The translations under genes and the position numbers were made by a program. The notes beneath the pieces were generated by a model. The model did not search any database. It was given only the letters and a program-made list of their open reading frames with translations, and had not been told where the DNA came from. From an uncultured Alphaproteobacteria bacterium (GTDB lineage Bacteria; Pseudomonadota; Alphaproteobacteria; Reyranellales; Reyranellaceae): a stretch of 14,645 nt of DNA. The DNA is taken from positions 1 to 14,645 of the forward strand of contig CAIYWM010001024.1 of NCBI GenBank assembly GCA_903929895.1, in the 5' to 3' direction. Within the stretch, counting starts at the first letter, position 1. Every line of letters begins with the position of its first letter. Shown piece by piece: positions 7,852 through 13,971 of the stretch.

Positions 7852-7887
7852 CGAAATAAACGAAATATTCGAAACAATCGAAGCCAA
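7852..7887 (+). repeat. Four-unit 9-bp-period CGAA repeat in a convergent gap
   Basis: CGAA recurs at 7852, 7861, 7870 and 7879, exactly every 9 bp; the first two units share CGAAAT. The stretch is A/T-rich against a GC-rich background and sits between the convergent hydrolase and dehydrogenase genes (gap 7806-7936). I see no strong hairpin with a T-run there, so no intrinsic terminator can be called. The repeat could be a decayed microsatellite or a binding array. Confidence 0.6.
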
Positions 7888-7936
7888 TGCCGCACCCTCC
7901 CGGCGCGCGAGCCACGAATCTGCAGGCGTTCTGCGC

Positions 7937-9082
7937 TTAGGCGGCCAGTTCCAGGATCTCCTTGACCTCGGCGGGCGTCGGGATCGGGCGCGGGTTGCGC
8001 GGCACCCAGGGGGTGCCCATCGCCTGCTGGGCGATGCGGTCGAAATGCTCGCGGCCGATTTTCACGTCGGACAGGTGCCGCGGCATGTCTAGGCCGCGGA
8101 TGAAGCGGTCGAGCACATCGCCCGCGTCCTCGCCGGGATGGCCCATCGCGTTGGCGATCAGGGCCTGGCGGTCGGCATTGGCGGGTTTATTCCAGCGCAT
8201 CACCCACGGCAGCATGATGCAGGACGTGTGGCCGTGGGGGACGTCGAACACGGCGCCCAGCACGTAGCCGATGCCGTGGCTCGCGCCCATCGGCACGCCG
8301 GCGGCAATGCCGGTCATGGAGAGCCACGCGCCGGTCTGGCAGTCGAGGCGGGCGGCCATGTCTGACGGATCGGCCATCACCCGAGGCAGGCCACGGGCCA
8401 GCAGAGACAGGCCGTGCAGCGACGAGGCGTTGCTGAACTCCGTCGATTCGAGGGAGCAGACGCCCTCGACGCAGTGATCGACGGCGCGGATGCCGGTCGA
8501 GAGCAGCAGCCACATCGGCGTATGGCGCGTCACCTCGGGGTCGAGGATGACGGCCTGCGGGATGGTGAGGGGATGGCGGAACATCTCCTTCACCTTGGTG
8601 GCCTCGTTGGTGACGCCGGCGATGGCGGAGAACTCGCCGGCCGAGAGGGTGGTCGGGATCGAGATCTGGCGCACGGTCGGCGGCGTCACGTCCGCCTGGC
8701 CGCGGATCCTGTCCATGTCCTCGGGCGTGCGCACGTCGTTCGACAGGCAGAGCTGGACGGCCTTGGCGGCGTCGGTGATCGAGCCACCGCCCAGGGTGAC
8801 GATCAGCTCGGCGCGGGCCTCGCGGGCCTGCTCGGCGGCGGCGACCACGGCGCTGCGCGGCGAGTGGGCCGGCATTTTGTCGAAGGTCCCGACGCACTTG
8901 TTACCCAGCGCCCGGCGCAGCTTCTCGATCTCGTCGGTCTGGCGGTTCAGCGTGCCGCTCACCATCAGGAAGACGCGGCTCGCGCCCTGGCGCTCCACCA
9001 GCTCGGCGACCGCCTCGGCGGCAGGCCGCCCGAAGACCACTTCCTCCATCTTGCTGAAAACGATGCGGCCCGAAGCGCTCAT
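7937..9082 (-). CDS. Iron-containing alcohol dehydrogenase family protein, maleylacetate-reductase-like
   Basis: A 381-residue group III dehydrogenase-fold protein. The N-terminal NAD(P)-binding half has TLGGGSITDAAKA at 97-107 and SIPTTLSAGEFSA at 141-153. The C-terminal helical half has GASHGIGYVLG and VPHGHTSCIMLPWV, which keep His269 and His283, matching FucO ligands His263 and His277 in spacing. The FucO Asp196-x3-His200 ligand pair reads here as Arg199 ... His203 (TGIRAVDHCVEG), and the position of FucO His267 is Tyr273. Such losses recall maleylacetate reductases, which are largely metal-independent, so reduction of a 2-enoate or keto-acid is as likely as alcohol oxidation. ATG 9082 is chosen over ATG 9088 and a longer frame to 9148 because AGGGAG sits 6 nt before it. 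It is divergent from the M20 gene, with 53 nt between the starts, and convergent with the hydrolase. Confidence 0.9.
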   Translation of the reverse strand: MSASGRIVFSKMEEVVFGRPAAEAVAELVERQGASRVFLMVSGTLNRQTDEIEKLRRALGNKCVGTFDKMPAHSPRSAVVAAAEQAREARAELIVTLGGGSITDAAKAVQLCLSNDVRTPEDMDRIRGQADVTPPTVRQISIPTTLSAGEFSAIAGVTNEATKVKEMFRHPLTIPQAVILDPEVTRHTPMWLLLSTGIRAVDHCVEGVCSLESTEFSNASSLHGLSLLARGLPRVMADPSDMAARLDCQTGAWLSMTGIAAGVPMGASHGIGYVLGAVFDVPHGHTSCIMLPWVMRWNKPANADRQALIANAMGHPGEDAGDVLDRFIRGLDMPRHLSDVKIGREHFDRIAQQAMGTPWVPRNPRPIPTPAEVKEILELAA

Positions 9083-9135
9083 GCTCATCTCCCTGTATTT
9101 TGCTATCGTGCCGGCGAAAACAGGCAAGGGAAAGC
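9083..9135. promoter_or_regulatory. Divergent start region between dehydrogenase and M20 peptidase
   Basis: The 53 bp between the two divergent start codons carry both Shine-Dalgarno sites (on -, AGGGAG at 9094-9089; on +, AAGGG at 9126-9130, 5 nt before ATG 9136). They must hold or closely adjoin the promoters of both genes, yet no convincing -35/-10 pair is visible. On the - strand a TTGCCT with a weak TAGCAA 16 nt later is the best, poor, match. The region is A/T-richer than its surroundings. Confidence 0.4.
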
Positions 9136-10530
9136 ATGACCGGGACACGGGATGGCGCGATCGCCCGCGCAGAGAAATATTTCGACGAGGGCGGCTTCCT
9201 CGAGGAGCTGCAGCGGCGGGTGGCCATTCCGACGACCAGCCAGGAGCAGGGCTCGATGCCCGCCCTCCAGCAATACGTCTCCGGCGAGATGACCGATTCC
9301 CTGCAGAAGCTGGGCTACGACTGCACTGTCCTGCCCAACCCGCGCAGCGAGTACGGCCCCTTCCTGATCGCCCGCCGGGTCGAGGATCCCGCCAAGCCGA
9401 CCGTGCTGACCTACGGCCATGGCGACGTGATCCGCGGCCAGGAGGAGCAGTGGCGTTCCGGCCTGTCGCCCTGGAAGATCGTCATCGAGGGCGACAGGAT
9501 GTATGGCCGCGGCACGGCCGACAACAAAGGCCAGCACACGATCAACATCGCGGCGCTGGCCTCCGTCATGCAGGAGCGCGGCTCGCTGGGCTTCAATTCG
9601 ACGATCCTGATCGAGACCGGCGAGGAGACGGGCTCGCCCGGCCTCGCGGACTTCTGCAAGGCCAACAAGCAGGCCCTAAAGGCCGACGCCCTGATCGCGT
9701 CAGACGGGCCGCGGCTCGATCATCGCCGCCCGACCATCTTCGGCGGCACGCGCGGCACGCTGAATTTCAACCTGTCTCTGACCATGCGCGAGGGCGGCCA
9801 CCATTCGGGCAACTGGGGCGGGCTGCTGGCCAATCCCGGCATCATCATGGCCCATGCCCTGGCCACGATCACCGACGAGCGGGGGCAGATCAAAGTGCCG
9901 GAATGGCGGCCCACGACCCTGACCAATTCGGTGCGCGCGGCCCTGGCCGATGCCCATGTCGATGCCGGCGAGGGGGCTCCCGAGATCAATGAGGACTGGG
10001 GCGAGAAGTCTCTGACCCCGGTCGAGCGCGTGTTCGGCTGGAACAGCTTCGAGGTCCTGGCCTTCAAGACCGGCAACCCCGACCGGCCCGTCAACGCGAT
10101 CCCGCCCAGCGCCGTCGCCTACTGCCAGCTGCGCTTCGTGGTCGGCACCGATCCGCACGACATCATCCCGGCGCTGCGTCGCCATCTCGACCGGCATGGG
10201 TTCGGCATGATCGGGATCGAACAGGCGCGCGACGTGATCATGAATGCGACGCGTCTCGATCCCGAGAATCCCTGGGCGCGGTTTGCCTCCGGCTCGATCG
10301 AGAAGACGGCGGGCCAGAAGCCGAACATGCTGCCCAACCTGGGCGGATCGCTGCCCAACGAGGTGTTCACCGACATTCTCGGCCTGCCCACCGTCTGGGT
10401 GCCGCATTCCTACGCCGCCTGCTCGCAGCATGCGCCCGACGAGCACCTGCTGGCGCCGGTGGCCCGTGACGGGCTCAGGCTGATGACCGGCCTGTTCTGG
10501 GATTTGGGCGCGCAGGGCCGGCCGGGGTAA
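9136..10530 (+). CDS. M20 family metallopeptidase/amidohydrolase (ArgE/DapE/CPG2-like)
   Basis: A 464-residue zinc-dependent amide hydrolase of the M20 family. Metal and catalytic residues visible from ATG 9136: His95 and Asp97 in TYGHGDV, bridging Asp129 in YGRGTADNKGQ, general base Glu163 with Glu164 in TGEETGSPG, Asp190 in ASDGPRLDH, and a C-terminal His432 in CSQHAPDEH. The lid/dimerisation domain starts near residue 205 (GGTRGTLNF) with GGHHSGNWGG. The usual catalytic set is intact. The start at 9136 follows AAGGG by 5 nt; an extension to 9100 overlaps the divergent start region and is rejected. No signal peptide, so cytoplasmic. The sigma factor gene begins 12 nt after its stop, so read-through into the regulatory pair is likely. 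N-acyl amino acids, dipeptides or carbamoyl compounds are typical substrates; this one is not identified. Confidence 0.93.
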   Translation: MTGTRDGAIARAEKYFDEGGFLEELQRRVAIPTTSQEQGSMPALQQYVSGEMTDSLQKLGYDCTVLPNPRSEYGPFLIARRVEDPAKPTVLTYGHGDVIRGQEEQWRSGLSPWKIVIEGDRMYGRGTADNKGQHTINIAALASVMQERGSLGFNSTILIETGEETGSPGLADFCKANKQALKADALIASDGPRLDHRRPTIFGGTRGTLNFNLSLTMREGGHHSGNWGGLLANPGIIMAHALATITDERGQIKVPEWRPTTLTNSVRAALADAHVDAGEGAPEINEDWGEKSLTPVERVFGWNSFEVLAFKTGNPDRPVNAIPPSAVAYCQLRFVVGTDPHDIIPALRRHLDRHGFGMIGIEQARDVIMNATRLDPENPWARFASGSIEKTAGQKPNMLPNLGGSLPNEVFTDILGLPTVWVPHSYAACSQHAPDEHLLAPVARDGLRLMTGLFWDLGAQGRPG

Positions 10531-10538
10531 GGTCCCCG
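10523..10538 (+). repeat. Short inverted repeat at the M20/sigma-factor junction
   Basis: CGGGG (10523-10527) and CCCCG (10534-10538) can pair around a 6-nt loop, TAAGGT. The loop contains the M20 stop codon (10528-10530) and the only Shine-Dalgarno-like AAGG before ATG 10543. No T-run follows, so it is not an intrinsic terminator. Confidence 0.4.
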
Positions 10539-10542
10539 CCCG

Positions 10543-11100
10543 ATGCTTTCAGCCGACGAGGCCGCAGACCTGATCGAAGCCATCGCGACCCGCCAGGATC
10601 GCGCGGCTTTTTCACGCCTGTTCCAACATTTCGCACCCCGTGTGAAGGCGTTCATCATGCGCAGCGGGGCCGATCCGGAGGCGGCCCAGGAAGTCGCGCA
10701 GGAAGCCCTGATCATGGTCTGGCGCAAGGCTGCCAGCTTCGACCGGACGAAGGCGTCGGCGTCCACGTGGCTCTATACCATCGCCCGCAACAAGAGGATC
10801 GATCACCTGCGGCGCAACAACCGGCCGGCCATCGATACCGACGACTGGCTCACGGTTTTTGCACCGGAAGACGAGGATGCCGACAAATCCGTCCTCGCAG
10901 GGCAGACGTATACGCGGTTGAAGGAGTTACTCGGGGGGCTGTCTGCCGATCAGATGTTGGTGATCGAGAAGGCGTTCTTCGAGGACAAGACCCACACGGC
11001 CATCGCCGAGGAGCTGAAGCTGCCCCTCGGGACGGTGAAGTCGCGTATCCGCCTGGCGTTGGCCCGCCTGCGGGAAGCACTGGAGAAAGACGAGTCATGA
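10543..11100 (+). CDS. ECF-type RNA polymerase sigma factor (RpoE/ECF11-like)
   Basis: A 185-residue extracytoplasmic-function sigma factor. Region 2 spans about residues 24-92: FSRLFQHFAPRVKAF, then the core-binding and -10-recognition part with EVAQEALIMVWRKAASFD and WLYTIARNKRIDHLRR. Region 4 spans about 128-178 with a helix-turn-helix, HTAIAEELKLPLGTVKSRIR, for -35 recognition. Regions 1.1 and 3 are absent, as in all ECF factors. Its stop overlaps the start of the cupin anti-sigma gene (ATGA at 11097-11100), a pairing that matches Rhodobacter RpoE-ChrR (ECF11), known for singlet-oxygen and peroxide stress. I looked upstream for the ECF11-like TGATC ... TA motif and saw no convincing match, so the pair may be transcribed from a promoter before or inside the M20 gene, which ends 12 nt upstream. 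The regulon cannot be read here. Confidence 0.94.
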   Translation: MLSADEAADLIEAIATRQDRAAFSRLFQHFAPRVKAFIMRSGADPEAAQEVAQEALIMVWRKAASFDRTKASASTWLYTIARNKRIDHLRRNNRPAIDTDDWLTVFAPEDEDADKSVLAGQTYTRLKELLGGLSADQMLVIEKAFFEDKTHTAIAEELKLPLGTVKSRIRLALARLREALEKDES

Positions 11101-11762
11101 GCCGCCATCCGGCGCCCGATGAACTTCTGCTGGACTATGCCGCGGGCGCGCTGCCGGACGGTCCGGCCCTCGCCGTGGCCCTGCACGTTGCCCTGGACCC
11201 ACGGTCGCAGCGCACGGTCGACCGGCTGAACGCCATCGGCGGTGCTCTGATCGAGCGCGAGCCGGTCGCTGACGTTGGCGCGATCGACGATGCTGTCCTC
11301 GAACGGGCGCTGGCTCGCCTCGAAGAGGTCCCGGTGGAGCCGCGACCTGCCGCTCCCGGCCGCCGTCATCAAGCGTTCGACTGGGCGCCGGCGCCCCTCG
11401 TGCCGCATCTGCGGCCCGGCATGGACTGGCGCCGGGTAATGGGCAAGTTCGACGAGATCCGGCTCGACCTGCCGGGCGACTTCCACCGCGTTTCGCTGCT
11501 GCGCCTGGAGTCGGGGCGTGGCCTGCCGGAGCACAAGCATGCCGGCTACGAATATACGGTCGTCCTGCAGGGCGGCTATACGGACGAGACGGGCAATTAC
11601 GGCGTCGGCGATTTCGCGGTCGGGCCGGGCGACCAGCGGCACGAGCCGATCGCCGATCCGGGCGAGCCCTGTATCGCCTTGATCGTGGTCGAGAACCCCA
11701 TCGTGCTGACGGGTCCGTGGGGCCGCTGGCTCAATCCGCTGGTCAGTCGCGGCTTGATCTGA
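11097..11762 (+). CDS. ChrR-like cupin anti-sigma factor with degenerate zinc-finger (ZAS) motif
   Basis: A 221-residue partner of the ECF sigma factor. The N-terminal domain (about 1-75) has the ChrR-type opening HPAPDELLLDYAAGALPDGPA and an anti-sigma helix bundle. In ZAS anti-sigma factors a zinc is held by His-x3-Cys-x2-Cys plus an earlier His. Here the early His4 and His30 remain, but the cysteine positions are Asp34 and Ser37 (HVALDPRSQ). The C-terminal cupin (about 105-205) keeps the likely metal ligands His146, His148, Glu152 (EHKHAGYEYT) and His182 (DQRHEP). So the sensory cupin looks intact while the finger cannot bind zinc in the standard way. ATG 11097 overlaps the sigma-factor stop (ATGA), giving coupled synthesis, as expected for a sigma/anti-sigma pair. 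It is soluble and cytoplasmic, with no membrane segment. Sigma inhibition by this copy is inferred from order and fold, not proven. Confidence 0.9.
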   Translation: MSRHPAPDELLLDYAAGALPDGPALAVALHVALDPRSQRTVDRLNAIGGALIEREPVADVGAIDDAVLERALARLEEVPVEPRPAAPGRRHQAFDWAPAPLVPHLRPGMDWRRVMGKFDEIRLDLPGDFHRVSLLRLESGRGLPEHKHAGYEYTVVLQGGYTDETGNYGVGDFAVGPGDQRHEPIADPGEPCIALIVVENPIVLTGPWGRWLNPLVSRGLI

Positions 11763-11789
11763 AGCAGCGTTGACCGCGCAAGGGGTTCC

Positions 11790-11810
11790 CTTCAGGTTTG
11801 TAGCCTGAAG
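11790..11810 (+). repeat. Inverted repeat (7-bp stem) just before the CMD-family gene
   Basis: CTTCAGG (11790-11796) and CCTGAAG (11804-11810) are perfect complements around a 7-nt loop, TTTGTAG. The Shine-Dalgarno GAGGGA (11812-11817) begins 2 nt later and can partly pair with TCCC at 11787-11790 as an extension of the stem. There is no T-run, so a terminator is unlikely; an RNA control or stability element is possible. Confidence 0.5.
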
Positions 11811-11811
11811 A

Positions 11812-11817
11812 GAGGGA
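11812..11817 (+). promoter_or_regulatory. Shine-Dalgarno site of the CMD-family gene
   Basis: GAGGGA ends 4 nt before ATG 11822 and supports that start. It directly follows the inverted repeat at 11790-11810. Confidence 0.6.
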
Positions 11818-11821
11818 TCCA

Positions 11822-12370
11822 ATGCCGCGCATTCCGTACTACGAAGTCGAAAACGCCACGGGGAAGCATGCCGAGTTGCTCGGCAAGCTCAACCCCATGC
11901 TCAACATCTACCGGATGCTGGCGAACTCCGAACAGGGCGCGAAGGGCTTCCTGCGCATGGGCAACGGACTGCTCTATCGCTGCGAGCTCGACCCGGTGCT
12001 GCGTGAACTGGCCATCATCCGCGTCGGTCGCCTGAGCCGCACCGCCTACGAGGTTTTCCAGCACGAGCGCATCGGTCGGGACGTCGGCGTGAGCGAGGAA
12101 AAGATCGCTGCCCTGCGCGACGCCACCATCGAGGCGCCGGCCTTCACCGACAACGAAAAGGCCGTGCTGCGCTACACCGACGATGTGGTGCGCAATGTCC
12201 GGGCATCGGACAAGACGCTGAAGGCCGTGCAGGCTTTCCTGACGCCGGGCGCGCTGGTCGAACTCACCCTGACCATTGGCTACTACATGATGGTCTGCCG
12301 CTTCCTCGAGTCAATGGGTGTCGACGGCGAAGAAGGCCAGGCCGAGTGGCTCAAGACGGCCAAGCTGTAG
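11822..12370 (+). CDS. Carboxymuconolactone decarboxylase (CMD) family protein
   Basis: An all-helical CMD/AhpD-fold protein of 182 residues, one typical size for single-domain members. The core motif RELAIIRVGRLSRTAYEVFQHERIGRD (about 61-87) matches the 4-carboxymuconolactone-decarboxylase type (Glu77 and His81 in YEVFQH), followed by GVSEEKIAALRD and FTDNEKAVLRYTDDVV, the usual second helix pair. The CxxC pair of peroxidase-type AhpD proteins is absent (only Cys54 and Cys159), so thiol peroxidase activity is unlikely. ATG 11822 is preceded by GAGGGA at 11812-11817. It lies 59 nt downstream of the anti-sigma gene with an inverted repeat in the gap, so it is either the distal gene of the sigma operon or a separately tuned target. 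No protocatechuate-pathway genes are nearby, so a true pca decarboxylase role is unlikely. Confidence 0.9.
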   Translation: MPRIPYYEVENATGKHAELLGKLNPMLNIYRMLANSEQGAKGFLRMGNGLLYRCELDPVLRELAIIRVGRLSRTAYEVFQHERIGRDVGVSEEKIAALRDATIEAPAFTDNEKAVLRYTDDVVRNVRASDKTLKAVQAFLTPGALVELTLTIGYYMMVCRFLESMGVDGEEGQAEWLKTAKL

Positions 12371-12381
12371 CTATCAAAATA

Positions 12382-12401
12382 CTCCCCCGTCATTGGGGGA
12401 G
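12382..12401 (+). repeat. GC-rich inverted repeat before mlrC
   Basis: CTCCCCC (12382-12388) and GGGGGAG (12395-12401) form a perfect 7-bp stem with the 6-nt loop GTCATT. On + no T-run follows. On - the stem is followed by TATTTTGATAG, so it could stop antisense transcription. The 3' arm overlaps a perfect GGAGG (12398-12402) that serves the micro-ORF at 12409. Confidence 0.5.
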
Positions 12402-12408
12402 GAAGACA

Positions 12409-12447
12409 ATGGAACCAGGAGTAGAGAGATGGCGTACCGCGTCCTGA
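12409..12447 (+). other. Possible 12-codon leader micro-ORF overlapping the mlrC start
   Basis: ATG 12409 opens a 12-codon frame (MEPGVERWRTAS, stop TGA 12445-12447) in a different frame from mlrC and covers its ATG at 12429. A perfect GGAGG (12398-12402) lies 6 nt before it, inside the 3' arm of the hairpin at 12382-12401. That site is stronger than mlrC's own AGGAG. It may be chance; if translated, it would couple or compete with mlrC initiation. Confidence 0.3.
12417..12421 (+). promoter_or_regulatory. Shine-Dalgarno site of mlrC
   Basis: AGGAG lies 7 nt before ATG 12429. It decides this start over the longer in-frame ATG 12318, which lies inside the CMD-family gene. Confidence 0.7.
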
Positions 12448-13940
12448 TCGCGCAGTTCATGCATGAGACAAATACCTTCAGCAAACTCAAGACGACGCTG
12501 GAGGATTATCGCAAGCGCTGGCTGATCGAGGGCGAGGAGATGGTGCCGCGCTTCACCGGCACGCGGAACGAGGTCGGCGGCTATATTGACTCGGTGAAGA
12601 AGTACGGATGGGAGCCGGTCTGGGCCGCGGCGGCGAATGCCACGCCCTCCGGCAAGCTCACGAAGGAGACTTGGGAGCATATCCGCGACCTGATCCTGAA
12701 TGCGGCGAAGAAGGCGGGCAAGCTAGACGCGATCTGCCTGTCGCTGCACGGCGCGGCCGTGACGGAAACCGAGGACGATGCCGAGGGCGCGCTGCTCGAG
12801 GCGCTGCGCGGCATCGTCGGTGCGGACATTCCCGTCGTTGCCACGCTCGACCTGCACGCCAACGCCACGGTGAAGATGGCCCGGCACGCCAGTGCGCTGG
12901 TGAGCTATCGCACCTATCCGCACATCGACGGCTACGAGCGCGCGGTGCAGGCAGCGGCGCTCGTCCAGGAGACATTGGAGGGCAGGAAAAAGCCAAAGTG
13001 CCTGCTGGTCCAACCCGCGATGCTGCAGGGCGCCGATTCCGGCAAGACCACGCAACCCGGGCTGATGCGCGACCTGCTTGCCAAGGCCGACGCCTTCGAG
13101 AAGGAGCCGGGCATCAACGTGGTCAGCGTCCAGGCCGGTTTCACCTGGGCCGACATTCCCTATACTGGCCCCTCGATTGCGGTGAGCCACGAGCCGGGAG
13201 CCGAAGGGCGCGCGAAGGAAGCGGCCGCCGCGATCCTCGACGAGATCTGGAAACGCCGCACCGAGAACACGTCGAACTTCCGCCCCGTGGCCGAGGCCAT
13301 CGCCGCGGCCAAGGCCGGCGCCGGCAAGGAGGGGCCGCTGGTCGTGGCCGACGGCACCGACAATCCGGGCGGCGGCGGCTACAACGACACGACGCCGGTG
13401 CTGCAGGCGCTGATCGACGCCAAGGTCGAGAACGTCGCCTTCGGCACGATCTACGATCCCGGCACGGTGCAGCAGGCCATCAAGGCCGGTGTCGGCGCGG
13501 AGATCGACGTCGAGCTGGGCGGCCATACCGACGCCTCGATGGGCGCGCCGGTGAAGGCCAGGGCGATCGTGAAGATGCTGTCGGACGGTTCATTCAAGAA
13601 CGACGGGCCGATGAATGCCGGCGTCGAGACCTCGATGGGACCGACCGCTGTGCTGCGCATCGGCGGCATCGACGTGGTGACCATCTCCAACCGCATCCAG
13701 ACCATCGACCTGCAGGTCTTCCTGAGCCAGGGCATCGATCCGCGTGCCAAGAGCGTGGTCGTGGTGAAGAGCGTGCAGCACTTCCGGGCGGCCTATGCAC
13801 CGATCGCCCACGAGATCGTACTGGTCGATTCCGGCGGCATCTGCTCGCCGGACATCTCGCGGCTCAAGTTCACCAAGCTGCGGCGGCCGATCTGGCCGCT
13901 CGACGGCGTCAACGATCCCTACGCGGGGCAACGCTCCTGA
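12429..13940 (+). CDS. mlrC: M81 family metallopeptidase (MlrC/microcystinase C-like)
   Basis: A 503-residue protein of the M81 (MlrC) family, named for the enzyme that degrades linearised microcystin fragments, but widespread in bacteria that never meet microcystin. The N-terminal domain (about 1-300) carries candidate metal ligands: His12 and Glu13 in FMHETNTFS, His107 in LSLHGAAV, Asp141 and His143 in TLDLHANAT, and His165 in YRTYPHIDGYERA, then GADSGKTTQPG at 201-211. The C-terminal MlrC_C domain begins near DGTDNPGGGGYNDTTPVLQA. Length and motifs are usual for the family, with no truncation. No signal peptide. ATG 12429 is chosen for AGGAG 7 nt upstream. It lies 58 nt after the CMD gene with a hairpin and micro-ORF between, and the TauD-like gene starts about 30 nt after its stop. 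The likely role is hydrolysis of an amide or small peptide; the natural substrate is unknown. Confidence 0.93.
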   Translation: MAYRVLIAQFMHETNTFSKLKTTLEDYRKRWLIEGEEMVPRFTGTRNEVGGYIDSVKKYGWEPVWAAAANATPSGKLTKETWEHIRDLILNAAKKAGKLDAICLSLHGAAVTETEDDAEGALLEALRGIVGADIPVVATLDLHANATVKMARHASALVSYRTYPHIDGYERAVQAAALVQETLEGRKKPKCLLVQPAMLQGADSGKTTQPGLMRDLLAKADAFEKEPGINVVSVQAGFTWADIPYTGPSIAVSHEPGAEGRAKEAAAAILDEIWKRRTENTSNFRPVAEAIAAAKAGAGKEGPLVVADGTDNPGGGGYNDTTPVLQALIDAKVENVAFGTIYDPGTVQQAIKAGVGAEIDVELGGHTDASMGAPVKARAIVKMLSDGSFKNDGPMNAGVETSMGPTAVLRIGGIDVVTISNRIQTIDLQVFLSQGIDPRAKSVVVVKSVQHFRAAYAPIAHEIVLVDSGGICSPDISRLKFTKLRRPIWPLDGVNDPYAGQRS

Positions 13941-13961
13941 AGGTTGGCATGACCCTGGCAT

Positions 13962-13965
13962 GAGG
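13962..13965 (+). promoter_or_regulatory. Shine-Dalgarno-like site before the dioxygenase gene
   Basis: GAGG lies 6 nt before ATG 13972. Two other in-frame ATGs (13960 and 13966) are close, so the site favours 13972 only weakly. Confidence 0.4.
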
Positions 13966-13971
13966 ATGGGC

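Noticed and set aside
7806..7936. Bidirectional terminator between the convergent genes
   Set aside because: Only weak 4-bp stems (for example GCAG/CTGC near 7922-7934) and no T-run were found.
8490..9992. 500-codon open frame on + spanning the dehydrogenase and M20 gene
   Set aside because: It crosses two divergent genes with strong family motifs and encodes no recognisable domain itself.
10330..10543. ECF11-type autoregulated promoter (TGATC ... TA) before the sigma gene
   Set aside because: I found no convincing paired -35/-10 match in the 200 bp upstream.
12382..12401. Intrinsic terminator after the CMD-family gene
   Set aside because: The stem is strong, but on + it is followed by GAAGACAATGG with no T-run. 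Only the - strand reading has a T-rich tail, and no - gene ends there.
12608..13963. 451-codon second + frame inside mlrC
   Set aside because: Arg/Gly/His-rich shadow in the +2 frame; the MlrC frame carries all the motifs.
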